From the NCBI GenBank assembly GCA_001510575.1, contig LNGK01000001.1:310001-374000 (forward strand): a DNA stretch of 64,000 nt. Reading direction: 5' to 3'. Made by a program: the position numbers and the translations under genes. Position 1 is the stretch's first letter; each line of letters starts with the position of its first letter. This document shows, one piece after another, positions 23,419 to 35,114 of the stretch. The DNA comes from Knoxdaviesia capensis (taxonomy: Eukaryota; Ascomycota; Sordariomycetes; Microascales; Gondwanamycetaceae). The notes under the pieces were generated by a model, which was not told the DNA's origin, ran no database searches, and saw only the letters and a list, made by a program, of their open reading frames with translations.

Positions 23419-25002
23419 TCACACCACATTGTTGATGTCCTTCATCTCATAGTTCCCGCTCCCGCCATCGCTGGCCCCGCGCTCATCCCGCTCGTCGCGC
23501 TCATGGTACTCCAGCGTGACCTCGTTGGTCTGGTAGATGCAGCAGCGCGGCGACTTCCGGCCAGCGAACACCAGCGCGTCGTCGCTCAGCCGGCACGGGT
23601 CGAGCTCGCACACGCGCTCGACCGGCGCCGGGCCCAGCACCTGCGCCTTGTCGGCGGTGATCACCGTGGTGTTCACGCCCGACAGCTCGCCGCCGCTGCT
23701 GGTGTGCTGGTGGCGGTGGCGGTGGTGGCGGTGCGGGAAGTAGTGGTGATGGTGGTGGGGTTGGGCCGGGTGTTGCGGGTTGTGGCAGAGCGGGCGCACG
23801 GCCGTGGCGCCGCTGCCGGCGCTGCCGTTGCGGCCGGAGCCGGCGCCGGCGCCGGTGCCGGTGCCGCCGGTGGTGGTGGTGGTGGCTTCGCTTTGCTTGC
23901 GCTCGCTGCTGTTGATGTAGTACTTCTGGGCGCTGGATTTCATCTGCACGATCAGCGCGCGCAGAATCGGGATCGAGGCGGCCATGATGGTGGCGCCGAC
24001 CTCGGCGGCACTCCAGATGACAAGCTGGGAGCCGTAGTCTGATAGGAGTTGGTGGTTAGTGAGCTTCATTTGCAGTCGACAGGGAGGGAGAATGACATGG
24101 AAACTTACAGGTGAAGTCGCCACTGCTGAGAGACGGGATGTGAGAGGCTTTGACAAACGCAGTAATTCCAGCGCTACAGTCGGTTAGAGAGAATGATCGA
24201 CAACGACTGCGGGAGGGGAAGATAACACTTACAAGATACCCATGCTCATGGCAACGCCGACACCGATCTTCTCCTTCGTCTGCATCTGGAGGCCCATGAT
24301 GACTTTCCAGGGTAGCATGGCCAGAGTGAGATCCATGACACCCGACCAGACTGAAACTTGCGGTTAGACTAACACCAGAGACGAAATGGCTCTCCGACGA
24401 GATATATGAGGACGTACCAGCAGCAAACACGCCGTAATCAACCATGACTGGGATTGGTCCCACCCACAGTAAGATGGCACTCACAGTCATGAGCACATTG
24501 ATGGTGATGATGACGAACCACACCGCCCAACGCAGCGGCCCCTTGGTGATCCGGAGCAAGGTGACGGCGAACGACGTTTTACTCAAGATGCAGGCGACGA
24601 TCGAGACGGTGCCGGAGATATTGCCGTAGTAGGCCAGGTCGGCAATGTGGATCGGGTCGATGTTGTAGATGTGCTGGCCGAAGCCGTTTTTGGTGGTCAG
24701 GATGGTGAAGACGGCGTTGACGATGAGAGAGAGCTGGAGAGCTGTCAGTTGGTCTGGGGCATCTCGAGATTCCAGCGGCCGGAGAGAGTTGGGTGACTAC
24801 TTACGTAGGCCAGCACCAAGATGTAGTCGTCCCACCAGAAGCCGCGGTGGCGGAGGTACTTGCAGTACAGCCTCAGGCCGACGAACACGCCGCAGAGACC
24901 GACCATCAGCCAGATGACAACCAGCATCTTGTTGCCGAGGTTCGAGTCCGCTGGCGACGGCGGCACGAACTCGCCCGGGCCTGCGAAGACGTCGTCGCCC
25001 AT
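23419..25002 (-). CDS. Fungal rhodopsin-domain seven-helix membrane protein
   Basis: Five exons, 24805-25002, 24418-24733, 24233-24350, 24109-24173 and 23419-24038, give 438 aa. Seven hydrophobic segments can be placed: about 23-45, 56-80, 98-120, 130-152, 172-190, 205-225 and 240-262. The FWWDDY motif after helix 1 is characteristic of the fungal rhodopsin domain found in PTH11-like integral membrane proteins. The N-terminus is short and has no CFEM domain. The long cytoplasmic tail has a Gly/Ala/Thr-rich part, then a His-rich segment (His and Arg alternating with five consecutive His), and ends in charged repeats (ERDERDERG). Members of the family are putative receptors in the plasma membrane; ligand and partners are unknown. 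Four of the five exon joins keep the helices intact, which supports the model. Confidence 0.85.
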
Positions 25003-28000
25003 TGTGTGGGCTCTTGGGAGAGAGAATATGCGGGGGGTGAAGAGAGAGAGTGTGGGTTTGACGGATACTTCACCACTGGCTAACGGATATCGGACTGGGG
25101 GTCATCAGAAGGTTATGGCTGGATTTCGGTGATGGGACACTTGGGCTTGGTATATGAGAGACCAACACTTGCATGTGAGATCTGAGCTGATGGAGTCAAG
25201 AGTGCACGATCTGAATCTGAAGTGAGAAGATGTGAAGAATGTGATAAGGAGCACAATGAGAACAAGAGAAGTCCTGGCTAGCGGCAATCGGGGAGGAAGG
25301 ATGGCGGCCTTAATATAGAAGATTTCAAAACGACGCAGAAAGAAGCGAGATCTGGAGGAGGGGGTAACGGGAGAAGAGATGAAATCGGGCAGACGGCACT
25401 ATAAACCACTGAAGAACTAGGGAGACCACAGAGACACTTGAGACTCTCTGTCGAGGAGGGCCAGGGAACGAACGAGAGAGTCCAGACACGAGAGAACAAG
25501 CTGAAGAGGAGAGGAGAGAGACAGAGTTGAAGGACTAGCGAACGAAGAACAATCACAAGAAAAGAAGAGTAGCTGTTAGCTAGCTCGTATCTTACATCTC
25601 GGTCCATCCCTTGGCTACAAGAACGACGATCTAGACGATCAGCGTTTCAATGGAAGGGAGAGACACACACACACACCCAGACACGCACTAGATCACATAC
25701 CACCATCACATTTGGGGGAACCCTTTTAGTTTTGTTTTCTTGCGATTTTCTGATCTTCCTTTTTGCCACATTACCGCTCCACCACTAACATCCTAAGACA
25801 CTCCCTCGGCCAAGCAGCAGCTCATCCCCCGAGAATGAGGAGGGAGGGTGTGGCTGCATCCCCGCCTTCGCCCGGGCGGTGACTGCACTCACAGCGAGAT
25901 CTTCGGTGTCCGGATTCCTGCTTGTACAGGCGTCACATTTTCAGACTCGCCGGGTTTCTTCGACCTTCTCTATTCTCAAGAAGCAGGACGACAGAAAACA
26001 ACAAGAGCGCTTGCTTTTGGCGTGGCCCGGGTTCCTTTCGTCTGGGCTAACGTATGCTTCCTTTTTCCTCTGCGCGAGAAACGCCACCGCCCAAGGACGC
26101 ATTCCGGTGGGCCACTTACAGCGCCAGCTTGCACATGCATACTTCCTTTTTTTCCTGTTCGGTATTCTCACCAAGCCCGACAGACCCCGAGCGAGAAACG
26201 CAAAAAAGAAAAAAAGAAAAAAAAGCAACAAAGTGAATCCCGAGAGTGGCCCAATACTGAGACACCCCGACGGCGAGACATCCACTCTGCCCCCCTCTCA
26301 CCTCTTTTGGTCTCATGGCCGCGAGACTCCATCCACTGGACACGTTCTACGCACATGCTGAGAGATAACAGACTTAACGAAAATCGAAGAGGGTGTTCTA
26401 AGGCTCGACTAAACACCAGGGCGAAGCAAACACCACGGACAGATGCAAAAAGGGCTGGCTCGAACTGGTCGTTGGCTGACAGCCAGAAGGGAGGAAAGAA
26501 ACGGACTAGACATCTGGGAAATCCCGTCCTATGCCAGAAGCGTAAGTATTCCACACATATTTCAAACACAGCTCGAATCTTAGCGGCGGTGATGATCATG
26601 CCAATGCCACTATTCTCCTCGTTGTGGTTTGAGACGTCTGTGATCCGCAGGTCTCGCTCCCTGTCCTCGTCGCGCCAAACCCCAAGTGTGCGTGTGCCAG
26701 ATGCAGGGAGGAAGAACGCGGTGAGCCTCTGAGAAGAGATGGTTGGAATCTGTGAGGCTGGCCGTCTTCATCCCTTCTCGCCAATCTTGTCCGGGCGGGC
26801 ACCACCTCCAATCTGAGCTTCTGCTCCCCCTATTTTATCCTACTTCTCTTCAACTAATGGAAAAGCCCCCAATGCGCTCTCTTCCCCAGACTATATCACT
26901 CCCCGTGATATAGGGTAGCTCACAGACACTAAAGAGCGGCGACGTAGGGCCCGAAGCCCAATCGAGCGGCCGGCTCTGAGTCCACAGGAAGACTGGCGCA
27001 AGAAGACGCAGCAGGGAGAGGACGAAAGGAGCCGGTCCAGGCTGGCCGGGCCGTCATGGGTTATAGCCAGTCGGGGGATTCTTTGGGCAAACACACAGAC
27101 CTCGCAGTCCAGTTAGACAACAGGCCAGAGTAAGCAGTGGAGGGAAATGCAGGAACGTTGTGAAGAGATAGCGACCAAAACGAACGACTGCTGTCTGGGA
27201 TGTGAGCGATTCCCTCCAAGATTCCGGTGCTTCTTTGTGATGACGAACTGCATGATAGACCAGGCACGGGCTTCCTGTTGTACCACCATCTTTTCCCGCT
27301 CCTATCTTTTCCGGGACTGTCACACCCGTCTCTCCGATGGGGCGGGTGGTGGGAACAGAAGGGATACCGCTGGAATTGGAGTGAGACACTGGGCTGTCCC
27401 CTCACAGCCAGCTCGGGCAACATGGACCACACAAAGGAGGAACACTCCTCTACACACAAACTAACCGATGCACCCACCTGTCTCTTGACGTGACAAGGGG
27501 AAACAAAGGCCAAATGAAAAAAAACATGCTGATCACAGCCGTGCTGAGAACTGCTGTAGACGAAAACAGCTGCCAGACACCCTAGCACCAGGCTAAAATC
27601 GGGAGATTTGACAGCAAACGAGCTAAACCGCCGTTGGCCAGAAATGTGCCAGGCCTGTAGGTTAAACAGTTTAGACATCACGCCCGTGTTGCTAGTGGAG
27701 ACGACCGACTAGAGCTTTGCCGATCGAGCTGACGAAAAGCCCGCACGGCTAGCCAGCGCTGCGTGCCTGAGTTGAAAAAAGAGGGGGAAGAGGGCCGCAC
27801 AGATGGCCGAATCGCTAGATCCGTCTTCCTCGATTCACGTCCAGCCTACAGACTAATAGCGGACAGAAACGGGTGTTCACCCGGGCAGCGGCATTCCAGT
27901 CGGCCTGCATCGTCTTCTCGACCAAACACCGCATCTCTTTGCTGGCGGAACTTGCCGGCAAGTCAACGGCCGGCTGCTGCCACCGCACGGAAAAGGTCCC

Positions 28001-29420
28001 GCTATGCCCCAAGAAAGAAGAATACCGCTGACACGGCCAACGGGGGCTGACGTCCAGTCCCGCCCCGTTAGAGTCTGGGTTTGACAGTTTTTCTTGCGAC
28101 CACAAGGGAGGGGAACAGAGAAGAGAGACTGCACGCCGGCTCGGAGTCGATGATCGGCTGGCCGAAGGAAGCCAGGCCTGCGAACAAGCAAGCCTGCACG
28201 CGTATCTGAAGGGAGACGATATCGCTGTAATTCCGCCCGTCAACAGCCCCCGAGCGTCGATCATGTTCTAGACACACTGTTGTCGTGGTCAGGTCCAGGC
28301 GAAGTCTCTTCTCTCCAAAAGAACCATGAGCATCAAGACAAAATGTTCTTATAGACGGACTGGGCAAAGAGAAGCCCCCCAAGAAGGCTGAGACGTAGGT
28401 ATCACGCTCTTCTCCGGAGCGGGGGAGAGTCGGCCTCCCTGGCTAACCACGTCCTCCGCCGTCACAATATCCTGTGCGTCTCTCCCTCGTGTCTCTCGCA
28501 CACGACCAGGAAAACGAGGGATGGATGCGCCCTTACGCTGTAGTTGCAAATGCGCGGTCACACGAAGAGGCCAAGCAGGTCTAGAAGGAAAAGACAGCGG
28601 TGAAAAACCCACAACAGGAACCATCTGCACGTGTAGCTCACGCGAACTGCGTCCGGGCAGTTATGTGCATGTGCTCATCTGCCAACCGGCACTCGTCCGG
28701 CCAGGTTCTGCGATGCTCGAGGGATAGAGCACGCCCGCTGCAAGACGTCTCGGCAAGAATCATGATGTGCCTGGGACTAGTGTGGAAGTCGTCGACGCCG
28801 AATCTTTGTTGGTCACTGGTGGGCCGATCGAGACCGCTCACAACGGCCGCAGGGTTCCGTGTTGAAGCAAGCTTGGCCGGAAGAAGTGTCTGTGTGCAAA
28901 CAGGACGACGACGGCGAATGATCAGCGTTTAGGGTTTAAGCCGAGTACGTGGCGGCGGGTGTCAATCTCGCCGGGTGCCACTTCCACCTGCCAACGATAT
29001 CCACACGTGTCACTAGCCGGATAGGGCTAAAACTCAACAAACCCTCTCTTTTTAGGTTCAATTTAACTTGGGCCCAGACTTTTTGGGCAATCGAACCCCA
29101 CGTTGAAATTGGCGGTGATGCACTTCTTCTCTTTGTCTCTCTGAATCCATCGGATCACAGCCAGCTTGAATCTTCAGCTTCACCTTGCAAGACAGCTTCA
29201 CACGCCAGAACCGATCTGTTGATCTGAACCTCTTTACTGGTGCTTCTGGTTTCGGGTCATTTTTACGTGCTTTGGCTTCTGCATTCCGCCACCTTTCTCG
29301 CGAAGTCATTCCTCCGGCCACAGTTCTTGTCTCACTTTAAGGGGCGCTTGCTTTGTGGTGTAGACTTTTGCCCCCCCTTTCCTTCGATTGTGTGCCTTCA
29401 GCTCTCCCAAGCTTTTCACC
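25003..29420. other. 4.4-kb gene-free divergent region
   Basis: This region separates the minus-strand rhodopsin-domain gene from the plus-strand MVD1. Open frames of up to 294 codons exist (for example 25848-26732), but they lack domains and codon bias. Pyrimidine-rich sequence before 29420 is the MVD1 leader. A TTTAGGGTTTAAG telobox-like motif lies near 28929. Nothing else is recognised. Confidence 0.5.
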
Positions 29421-30727
29421 ATGGCTGATTCCGTGGTTTACCGCGCCACCACCACGGCGCCGGTCAACATTGCCGTTGTCAAGTGAGCTCAGCCGTTCTC
29501 CCCCCGCCGTTCTCCCCGGAGCTTCTCCCGGCGTCCGGTCTCCCCCTCATTGTGTGGCCCGGTCTCTCTCTCACCGTCTAACCCCGACCGCTTCCCGTCC
29601 TGTGCAGGTACTGGGGCAAACGCGATGCCAAACTCAATCTCCCCACCAACAGCTCCCTCTCCGTCACGCTCTCGCAGGCCGACCTGCGCACGCTGACCAC
29701 CGCCTCGTGCTCGGCCGCCTACCCCGCCGGCGACAGCCTCGTGCTGAACGGCGAGCCCGCCGACGTGTCGGGCGCCCGCACCCAAGCCTGCCTGCGCGAG
29801 CTGCGCGCCCGCCGCGCCGCCCTCGAGGCCGCCGACCCTAGCCTGCCGCCGCTCGCCGCGCTGCCGCTGCACATTGTGTCCGAGAACAACTTCCCCACGG
29901 CCGCCGGCCTGGCCTCGTCGGCCGCCGGCTTTGCCGCCCTAGTGCGCGCCATCGCCGACCTGTACGCGCTGCCCGACTCGCCCGCCCAGCTCTCGCTGAT
30001 CGCCCGCCAGGGCTCCGGCTCGGCCTGCCGCAGCCTGTTCGGCGGCTACGTCGCCTGGCGCATGGGCGAGCTGGCCGACGGCTCCGACTCGCTCGCCGAC
30101 CAGGTCGCCCCCGCCGCCCACTGGCCCGACATGCGCGCCCTCGTGCTCGTCGTCTCCGCCGGCCGCAAGCTGGTGCCCTCGACCAGCGGCATGCAGCTCA
30201 CCGTCGCCACCTCCGGCCTGTTCAAGCAGCGCGTGGCCGAGGTCGTGCCCGCCAACATGGCCGCCATGGAGCTCGCCATCGCCACCCGCGACTTTGCCAA
30301 GTTCGCCGAGGTCACCATGCGCGAGTCCAACTCGTTCCACGCCACCTGCCTCGACACCTACCCGCCCATCATGTACATGAACGAGTACTCCAAGGCCGCC
30401 ATCCGCGTCGTGCAGATGGTCAACGAGGCTGCCGGGAAGACCGTCGCGGCCTACACCTTCGATGCCGGTGCCAACCCCGTCATCTACTACCTGGCCGAGA
30501 ACTCGCCCGCCGTGGTCGGCACTTTCTTCTCGGCTCTCCCGGCTGTCGATGGCTGGAAGGATCCTGCTGCTCTTGCTGCCACCGCCCCGATTGTGGCCCT
30601 GGACGACTTCGGCACCTTCTTGGCTGAGGGCGTCAAGCGTGTCATCATGACCGGTGTTGGTGAGGGCCCGATCAAGTCGGACGCTCACCTCATCAGTGCC
30701 ACTGGGGAAATCCAGGCTGCCCAATAG
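29421..30727 (+). CDS. MVD1: Diphosphomevalonate decarboxylase
   Basis: Two exons, 29421-29482 and 29608-30727, give 393 aa, the normal length. The enzyme converts mevalonate 5-diphosphate to isopentenyl diphosphate with ATP, the last step of the mevalonate pathway that feeds ergosterol and other isoprenoids. The GHMP-kinase fold is clear: YWGKRD at 22-27, the ATP-binding loop SENNFPTAAGLASSAAG at 112-128, GSGSACRS shortly after, and the catalytic Asp306 in YTFDAGANP. The first intron falls inside the lysine codon before YWGKRD, an early intron as often seen in this gene in ascomycetes. Codon use is extremely GC3-rich, as expected for a well-expressed gene. Confidence 0.97.
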
Positions 30728-31516
30728 ACCCAGTCTCGTGCTCTGCGGCAGATCCTGCGGTCATGGTGGTGGTGGTGGCGTCTGTCTTCATTTCTTTTCA
30801 TTCTCCCGCATTCATCTAGCATAAAAAGTCTACACATTCATATATGATATCTAGTATTTTAATTCTACTCTTAAGCGACCTGGGAACCTTATGGATTCTG
30901 AAATTTTAGGCTTCTTTTAACTAATATAAGCATACCTACCTCTCACGATGTGATGCCTAGAGTTCTGCCTACTAGATCATGTCTGGCTTGTCTCTCTTAG
31001 CTTCATGTGAACATGATATGACACTTGATTCTCGGAAAGGTGTTATAGAGGAATAGAAATTCATAGATCCTCTCCTTGGAATATGCATCTCAGCAGTTTA
31101 ACTATTTTTAGAACTCTACTGCTTGATTCTGTTTCTCGTATACTGTTTGTACGAATTTCTTAGAATCCAAAAACAGTAGGTGCGGCTTGCATTGCTCCTT
31201 CCTGGGTAACTATCGCGACCATAACCTTATTTTAACCTCGCATTTTGTTTTGATATTTTCTTAACCTCTTGACCTCTGATCATAATATTTACTCTTTGAT
31301 AATTTTCACTTTCTATATTCTATCTGTTTTTCTCTTTTCTTGTGGGCGTCCTTGATTTTCTATGACTTTCCAGGCTATATCCATCCCTCTTTCTCCTACG
31401 TCTGTTTTCTTTATTTTTCCCTCCTTCATCATCACGAACAAGCTGATAATTCTTCCTACCGAGAAGAATTTCGTGATTGATTGAACTTGAATCACCTACC
31501 TCGTTCCGAATTAATC
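30728..31516. other. Intergenic AT-rich spacer
   Basis: This contains the 3' flank of MVD1 and the promoter of the RUS gene. It is strikingly AT-rich compared with the neighbouring exons, with no frame of note. The last 200 bases are pyrimidine-rich. Confidence 0.55.
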
Positions 31517-33047
31517 ATGACAATTGATAAGTCTTACATGCAGCATCCGGACGATGAGGCGTCGCCTCCGACAATTTCGGCGGCCCATCGCTGGGGCCAG
31601 AACGTCGAGGTGGTCGAGCTGGACAAGTCCGGCGTTATCCAGCGTCGCTGGGTCCACCAACCCGGCCGCGTGAGTATTCCCACACACACACACACACACA
31701 CCATGTTTACTGAGTTTGAAATTCGCTTTGGCTAATGGTTCTCCCCTCCAGCTCGATCTCGTGGCCATCTCGTCGAGCTCGATGCTCCGCAACCTGCAGA
31801 ACCTGCGCAGCGTGCTCGCCGACAGCTTCCTGCCGGTCGGGTTCCCCAAGTCGGTCACGCCCGACTACCTGGCCTACCAGACATACGACTCGCTGCAGGC
31901 CTTCTTCAGCACCATCTCGTCGCTGCTGGCCAACCGCGCGCTGCTCGAGGGGCTCGGCGTCGGCGACGCGTCCAGCTCGGCCACGCTGGCGATGCTGCTG
32001 ACGATCACGCAGGACATGGCGGCGCGGCTCGCGACGATTGCGTTTGCCCACCGCTTCGGCCTGGCCATCGAGCCGGAGTGCAAGCGCTACCGCTTCCTGG
32101 CCGACCTGTTCAACGACTCGGCCTTCTTCATCGACCTGGCCAGCCCGCTGCTGGCGCCCGTGCTCAAGGCGCCGGTGCTGTGCACGTCGGCGGTGCTGCG
32201 CGCGCTGTGCGGCGTCACCGGCGGCGCCAGCAAGGCCGCGCTGTCTGCCCACTTTGCCATCCACGACAACATGGCCGAGCTGAACGCGAAGGAGGCCAGC
32301 CAGGAGACCGCCATCGGCCTGCTCGGCCTGATCGTCGGCAGCCTGGTGGTGCGCGCCGTCGAGGACCGCCGCGCCGTGTTCGCGCTGATGGTGCTGCTCG
32401 TGCTCGGCCACCTGGCCATGAACTTCCTGGCCGTGCGCGCCGTGCGCCTGCTCACCCTCAACCGCCAGCGCGCCACCCTGGTGTTCCGCCACTACCTGCA
32501 GCACCGCGGCGAGGTGCTCTCGCCCGCCCAGGTGTGCGAGCGCGAGGCCATCCTGCGCTGGGCCCCCGTGCTCAAGAACGGCGCGGGCTTCCCTGTCGCC
32601 ATCGCCAGCTTCGCCGCCTCGTACAGCGACGCCGTGGCCTCCCCCACGTACTACCCCGCGCTCGTGGTCGAGCACGACAAGTTCCTCATTGCGATCGCTA
32701 AGACCTCGCGTGAGTCGGTGGTGTCGACCCTGAAGATCGTCATGCGCGCCGGCGCCGAGCCGCTCGACGTGCTCAAGGCGTGGTTCATGACCATCGAAAT
32801 GGCCTGGGACATGACCTCGGGCCAGGCCCTGGAGGAGTATGCCCGTGTCTCGCTCGTGCACGGCGCGCCTCGTCGTCGCCTGTTTGAGGATGAGGAGCTC
32901 TTTGCCTCGCTGCGGGCGGCTGGATGGAATCTCACCACCACCTCGCTTGAGACTGCCCCTCCCATGCGGCTGCAGGTGGTCTCGTACAATGCGGCTGAGC
33001 CCGAGCCCGCGGTCAACGGCACCAACGGTGACAAGAAGAATATCTAA
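31517..33047 (+). CDS. RUS (root UV-B sensitive, DUF647) family protein
   Basis: Two exons, 31517-31669 and 31752-33047, give 482 aa. The DUF647 core starts near residue 60 with the family hallmark FLPVGFPKSVTPDYLAYQ, followed by DSLQAFFSTISSLLANRALLEGLGVGD and then hydrophobic helices (about 150-200 and 260-300) that may be membrane segments. The family is conserved from plants (RUS1, RUS2) to animals and fungi; in plants it is linked to vitamin B6-dependent amino-acid homeostasis and UV-B response. The biochemical function is not established. The intron is 82 nt and contains a CA repeat, with a GTGAGT donor and a CCTCCAG acceptor. Polar residues end the protein. Confidence 0.88.
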
Positions 33048-33449
33048 ACTCACCATCACCACCTCTCCGCTGTTCGCTTACAACTTGCTATGGATTACGA
33101 GGGGCTTTTTGTTACGTCTTGAGGTGTATTTAAGCAAAGGCTAGACGAGGTTGGGGAAGTTGGGGCGGTATATCAGGTGTATCCTGGACTCTTTTTATGA
33201 TAGCTAGGGTTAAGACAAACACAAGACGGAATCAGAATGAAAGTTAAACCCCAGAAATCATAGAATGCCCATCCTAGGGCGGGGGAAAGGAAAAGTCTAT
33301 AAGTTCATCAAGATTAAAGAGAGAGAATAGGACACCAGCCACAACGAAGAGAGATCATCCCCAGTAGGCGCAAAAATACAACTAAAATTACAGAGCGGAA
33401 CAACCAGCCAAATCAGCCGAACAGATGATGTATCCACCGGGGCCAGCAT
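33048..33449. other. Convergent 3' spacer
   Basis: A 402-base stretch between the stops of the RUS gene and the cytochrome c heme lyase gene. It holds both 3' ends and no further gene. Confidence 0.6.
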
Positions 33450-34567
33450 TCAGACCAGCCCAGCCGCGCGCATCGCCCGCATCTTCACGCCCTCCCAGCT
33501 ATTCAGCTTCGGCCGCACATCGAGGTAGAAGCTCGGGCCGGGCGCGGCAGCCGACGGCGCACGGCCGGGGTAGAAGTCGATGACGTACTCGACCGTGGTG
33601 CCGCAGCGGTCGACCACCCAGTCGTGGCGGTCGAAGGGCGCGGTGTAGCCGAGCAGCGTGTTGATGCGGGCTTTCGGCGTCATGCGTGTGCTGTCGCCGG
33701 CGAACGAGTGGAGTCGGGGGCCGCCGCAGCTAGGGTTTGGGAGGAGGCCAGTCAGTACTGGAAAACACAGGAATGGCCGTTGGGGTGGGAGTTGGGGAAC
33801 TGGAGAAAAAAATAAAAGACAAACGCCGGGGACATGGACACTCACTTCGCACTCGCTAGGTACGGCCGCTCCCACTCCAGGATCTCCTTCCACGCGCGCT
33901 CGTTGACAGCGTTGTGGATCGGCACCACCGTGTGCATATCGCTCATGCGCGCTTCGTGGCCCTTCCGCCGCATAGCCTCGAAGAACATCTTCTCCGACGG
34001 GTACACCCAGTTGCCGGTCGCCTCGTCCGCGCCGGTCTCGGCCTCGTTGTTCACCGGGCACGCCGACGGGCCGGGCTCCGAGCTGCGCGGGATTGTCGAC
34101 ACCTCGCGGTGCTGGCTCAGGTGGCCTGCCGCCGGCTTTGCTGCTGCTGCTGCTGCTGGTTGTGCGGGGTCCGGCGCGGCGCGGAACGCCGGGACGTACG
34201 CCCAGAGCGTCTGCGACCACGAGGCGGTGCCCGTCGCGGCCGGTGTGGCGGGTTTGGCGCGGGCCGTGGGATGATGGGGCGGCGCAGGGTGCGGGGGGTG
34301 CGGCGCGTCCGAGCCGGCAGCGCGCGCCTGCTGCAGCCACGCCTCGCGGGCATTGTGGTCGACCGGACACCCGGCCGCAGCCGCAGCGTCCGTCTCCGAG
34401 TCGCGCATCGTAGTGGGTGCAGCAGCCGGAGCACCAGAGGGAGAAGAAGACGGAGAAGACGGGGAGGAGGACCCCGAGGACGGTGTCGAGAACGGGGATT
34501 GAGCCGGCGTGGGGGGAGCTGATTTATGGCGGTTGATGAACACAAAGTCGAGGAAGTCCAGATGCAT
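33450..34567 (-). CDS. CYC3: Holocytochrome c synthase (cytochrome c heme lyase)
   Basis: Two exons, 33846-34567 and 33450-33729, give 333 aa. The enzyme covalently attaches heme to apocytochrome c in the mitochondrial intermembrane space. Two Cys-Pro heme-regulatory motifs, GCPV at 66-69 and ACPV at 169-172, lie in a low-complexity N-terminal half. The conserved domain begins with NWVYPSEKMFFEAMRRKG at about 186, then VVPIHNAVNERAWKEILEWE, and after the intron PFDRHDW, RCG and YVIDFY. It ends with the DVRP region. The combination is diagnostic for the heme-lyase family. The Ser/Pro/Ala-rich N-terminus (about 15-165) is longer than in yeast. The frame is open upstream of 34567 without a stop, so the exact start is uncertain. 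The gene is convergent with the RUS gene. Confidence 0.93.
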
Positions 34568-35114
34568 GGTAGGCAAAGACCGGAAACAACAGGAAGAAGA
34601 AAAAATAATCAGCGTGGTGATGACAGCGATGTTGGGTCCAGAATTTCCCCAGATGCAAATTGCAGAGAGGCAAAAATTCATGACAAGCATGGGGTTTCTG
34701 GCGCTGTGATTGGCTAGATGTTGGGCTGGGCGAAAACAACGCGATCCTAGGGTTAGGGTTGTATGGCAGTGCCCATCGCAGAACCCACGAGCTGGTGTGA
34801 AGGCTGGTTTATGTAAAAGAAACATGGACAAGGAGTATTGGAGAGCGGCGGCGTATTCCTCTAAAATATAAAATGCGCTTCCATTTTCTTTTGATATATC
34901 GCCTCACAGAAAGCGGCAGCTCTCCATCAATCACACATTCTGAACTGTTGTGCATTCAACCATGCGGAATCATTCAAGTGTGACGGAGGTTCAGAATCAA
35001 ACCATGACACCGGTCATTCTTAGGCTATACCAACTCACCCAGTTATTGCGAATTCCAAATCCAAAGAAACTGAAGCCCTTCTATCCAATATAAAGAAAAC
35101 TACAACAGCCACAG
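34568..35114. other. Intergenic region upstream of the heme lyase gene
   Basis: This holds the heme lyase promoter (minus strand) and the 3' flank of the siderophore gene. It contains a telobox at 34748-34760. The open frame to the left of 34831 is not supported by any domain. Confidence 0.55.
34748..34760. promoter_or_regulatory. Telobox (TAGGGTTAGGGTT)
   Basis: Two TTAGGG units lie about 180 bases upstream of the heme lyase ATG; in the gene's direction they read AACCCTAACCCTA. Such boxes are common promoter elements bound by Myb-like telomere-repeat proteins in fungi. It is too short to be a telomere scar. Confidence 0.4.

Noticed and set aside
25848..26732. A 294-codon plus-strand frame
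   Set aside because: Low-complexity basic translation with no domain; lies in the divergent promoter region.
31707..33062. A 451-codon minus-strand frame
   Set aside because: Antisense shadow of the RUS gene; no domain.
34748..34760. TTAGGG repeats as a sign of a telomere or interstitial telomere
   Set aside because: Only two units in a promoter; fits a telobox rather than telomeric DNA.
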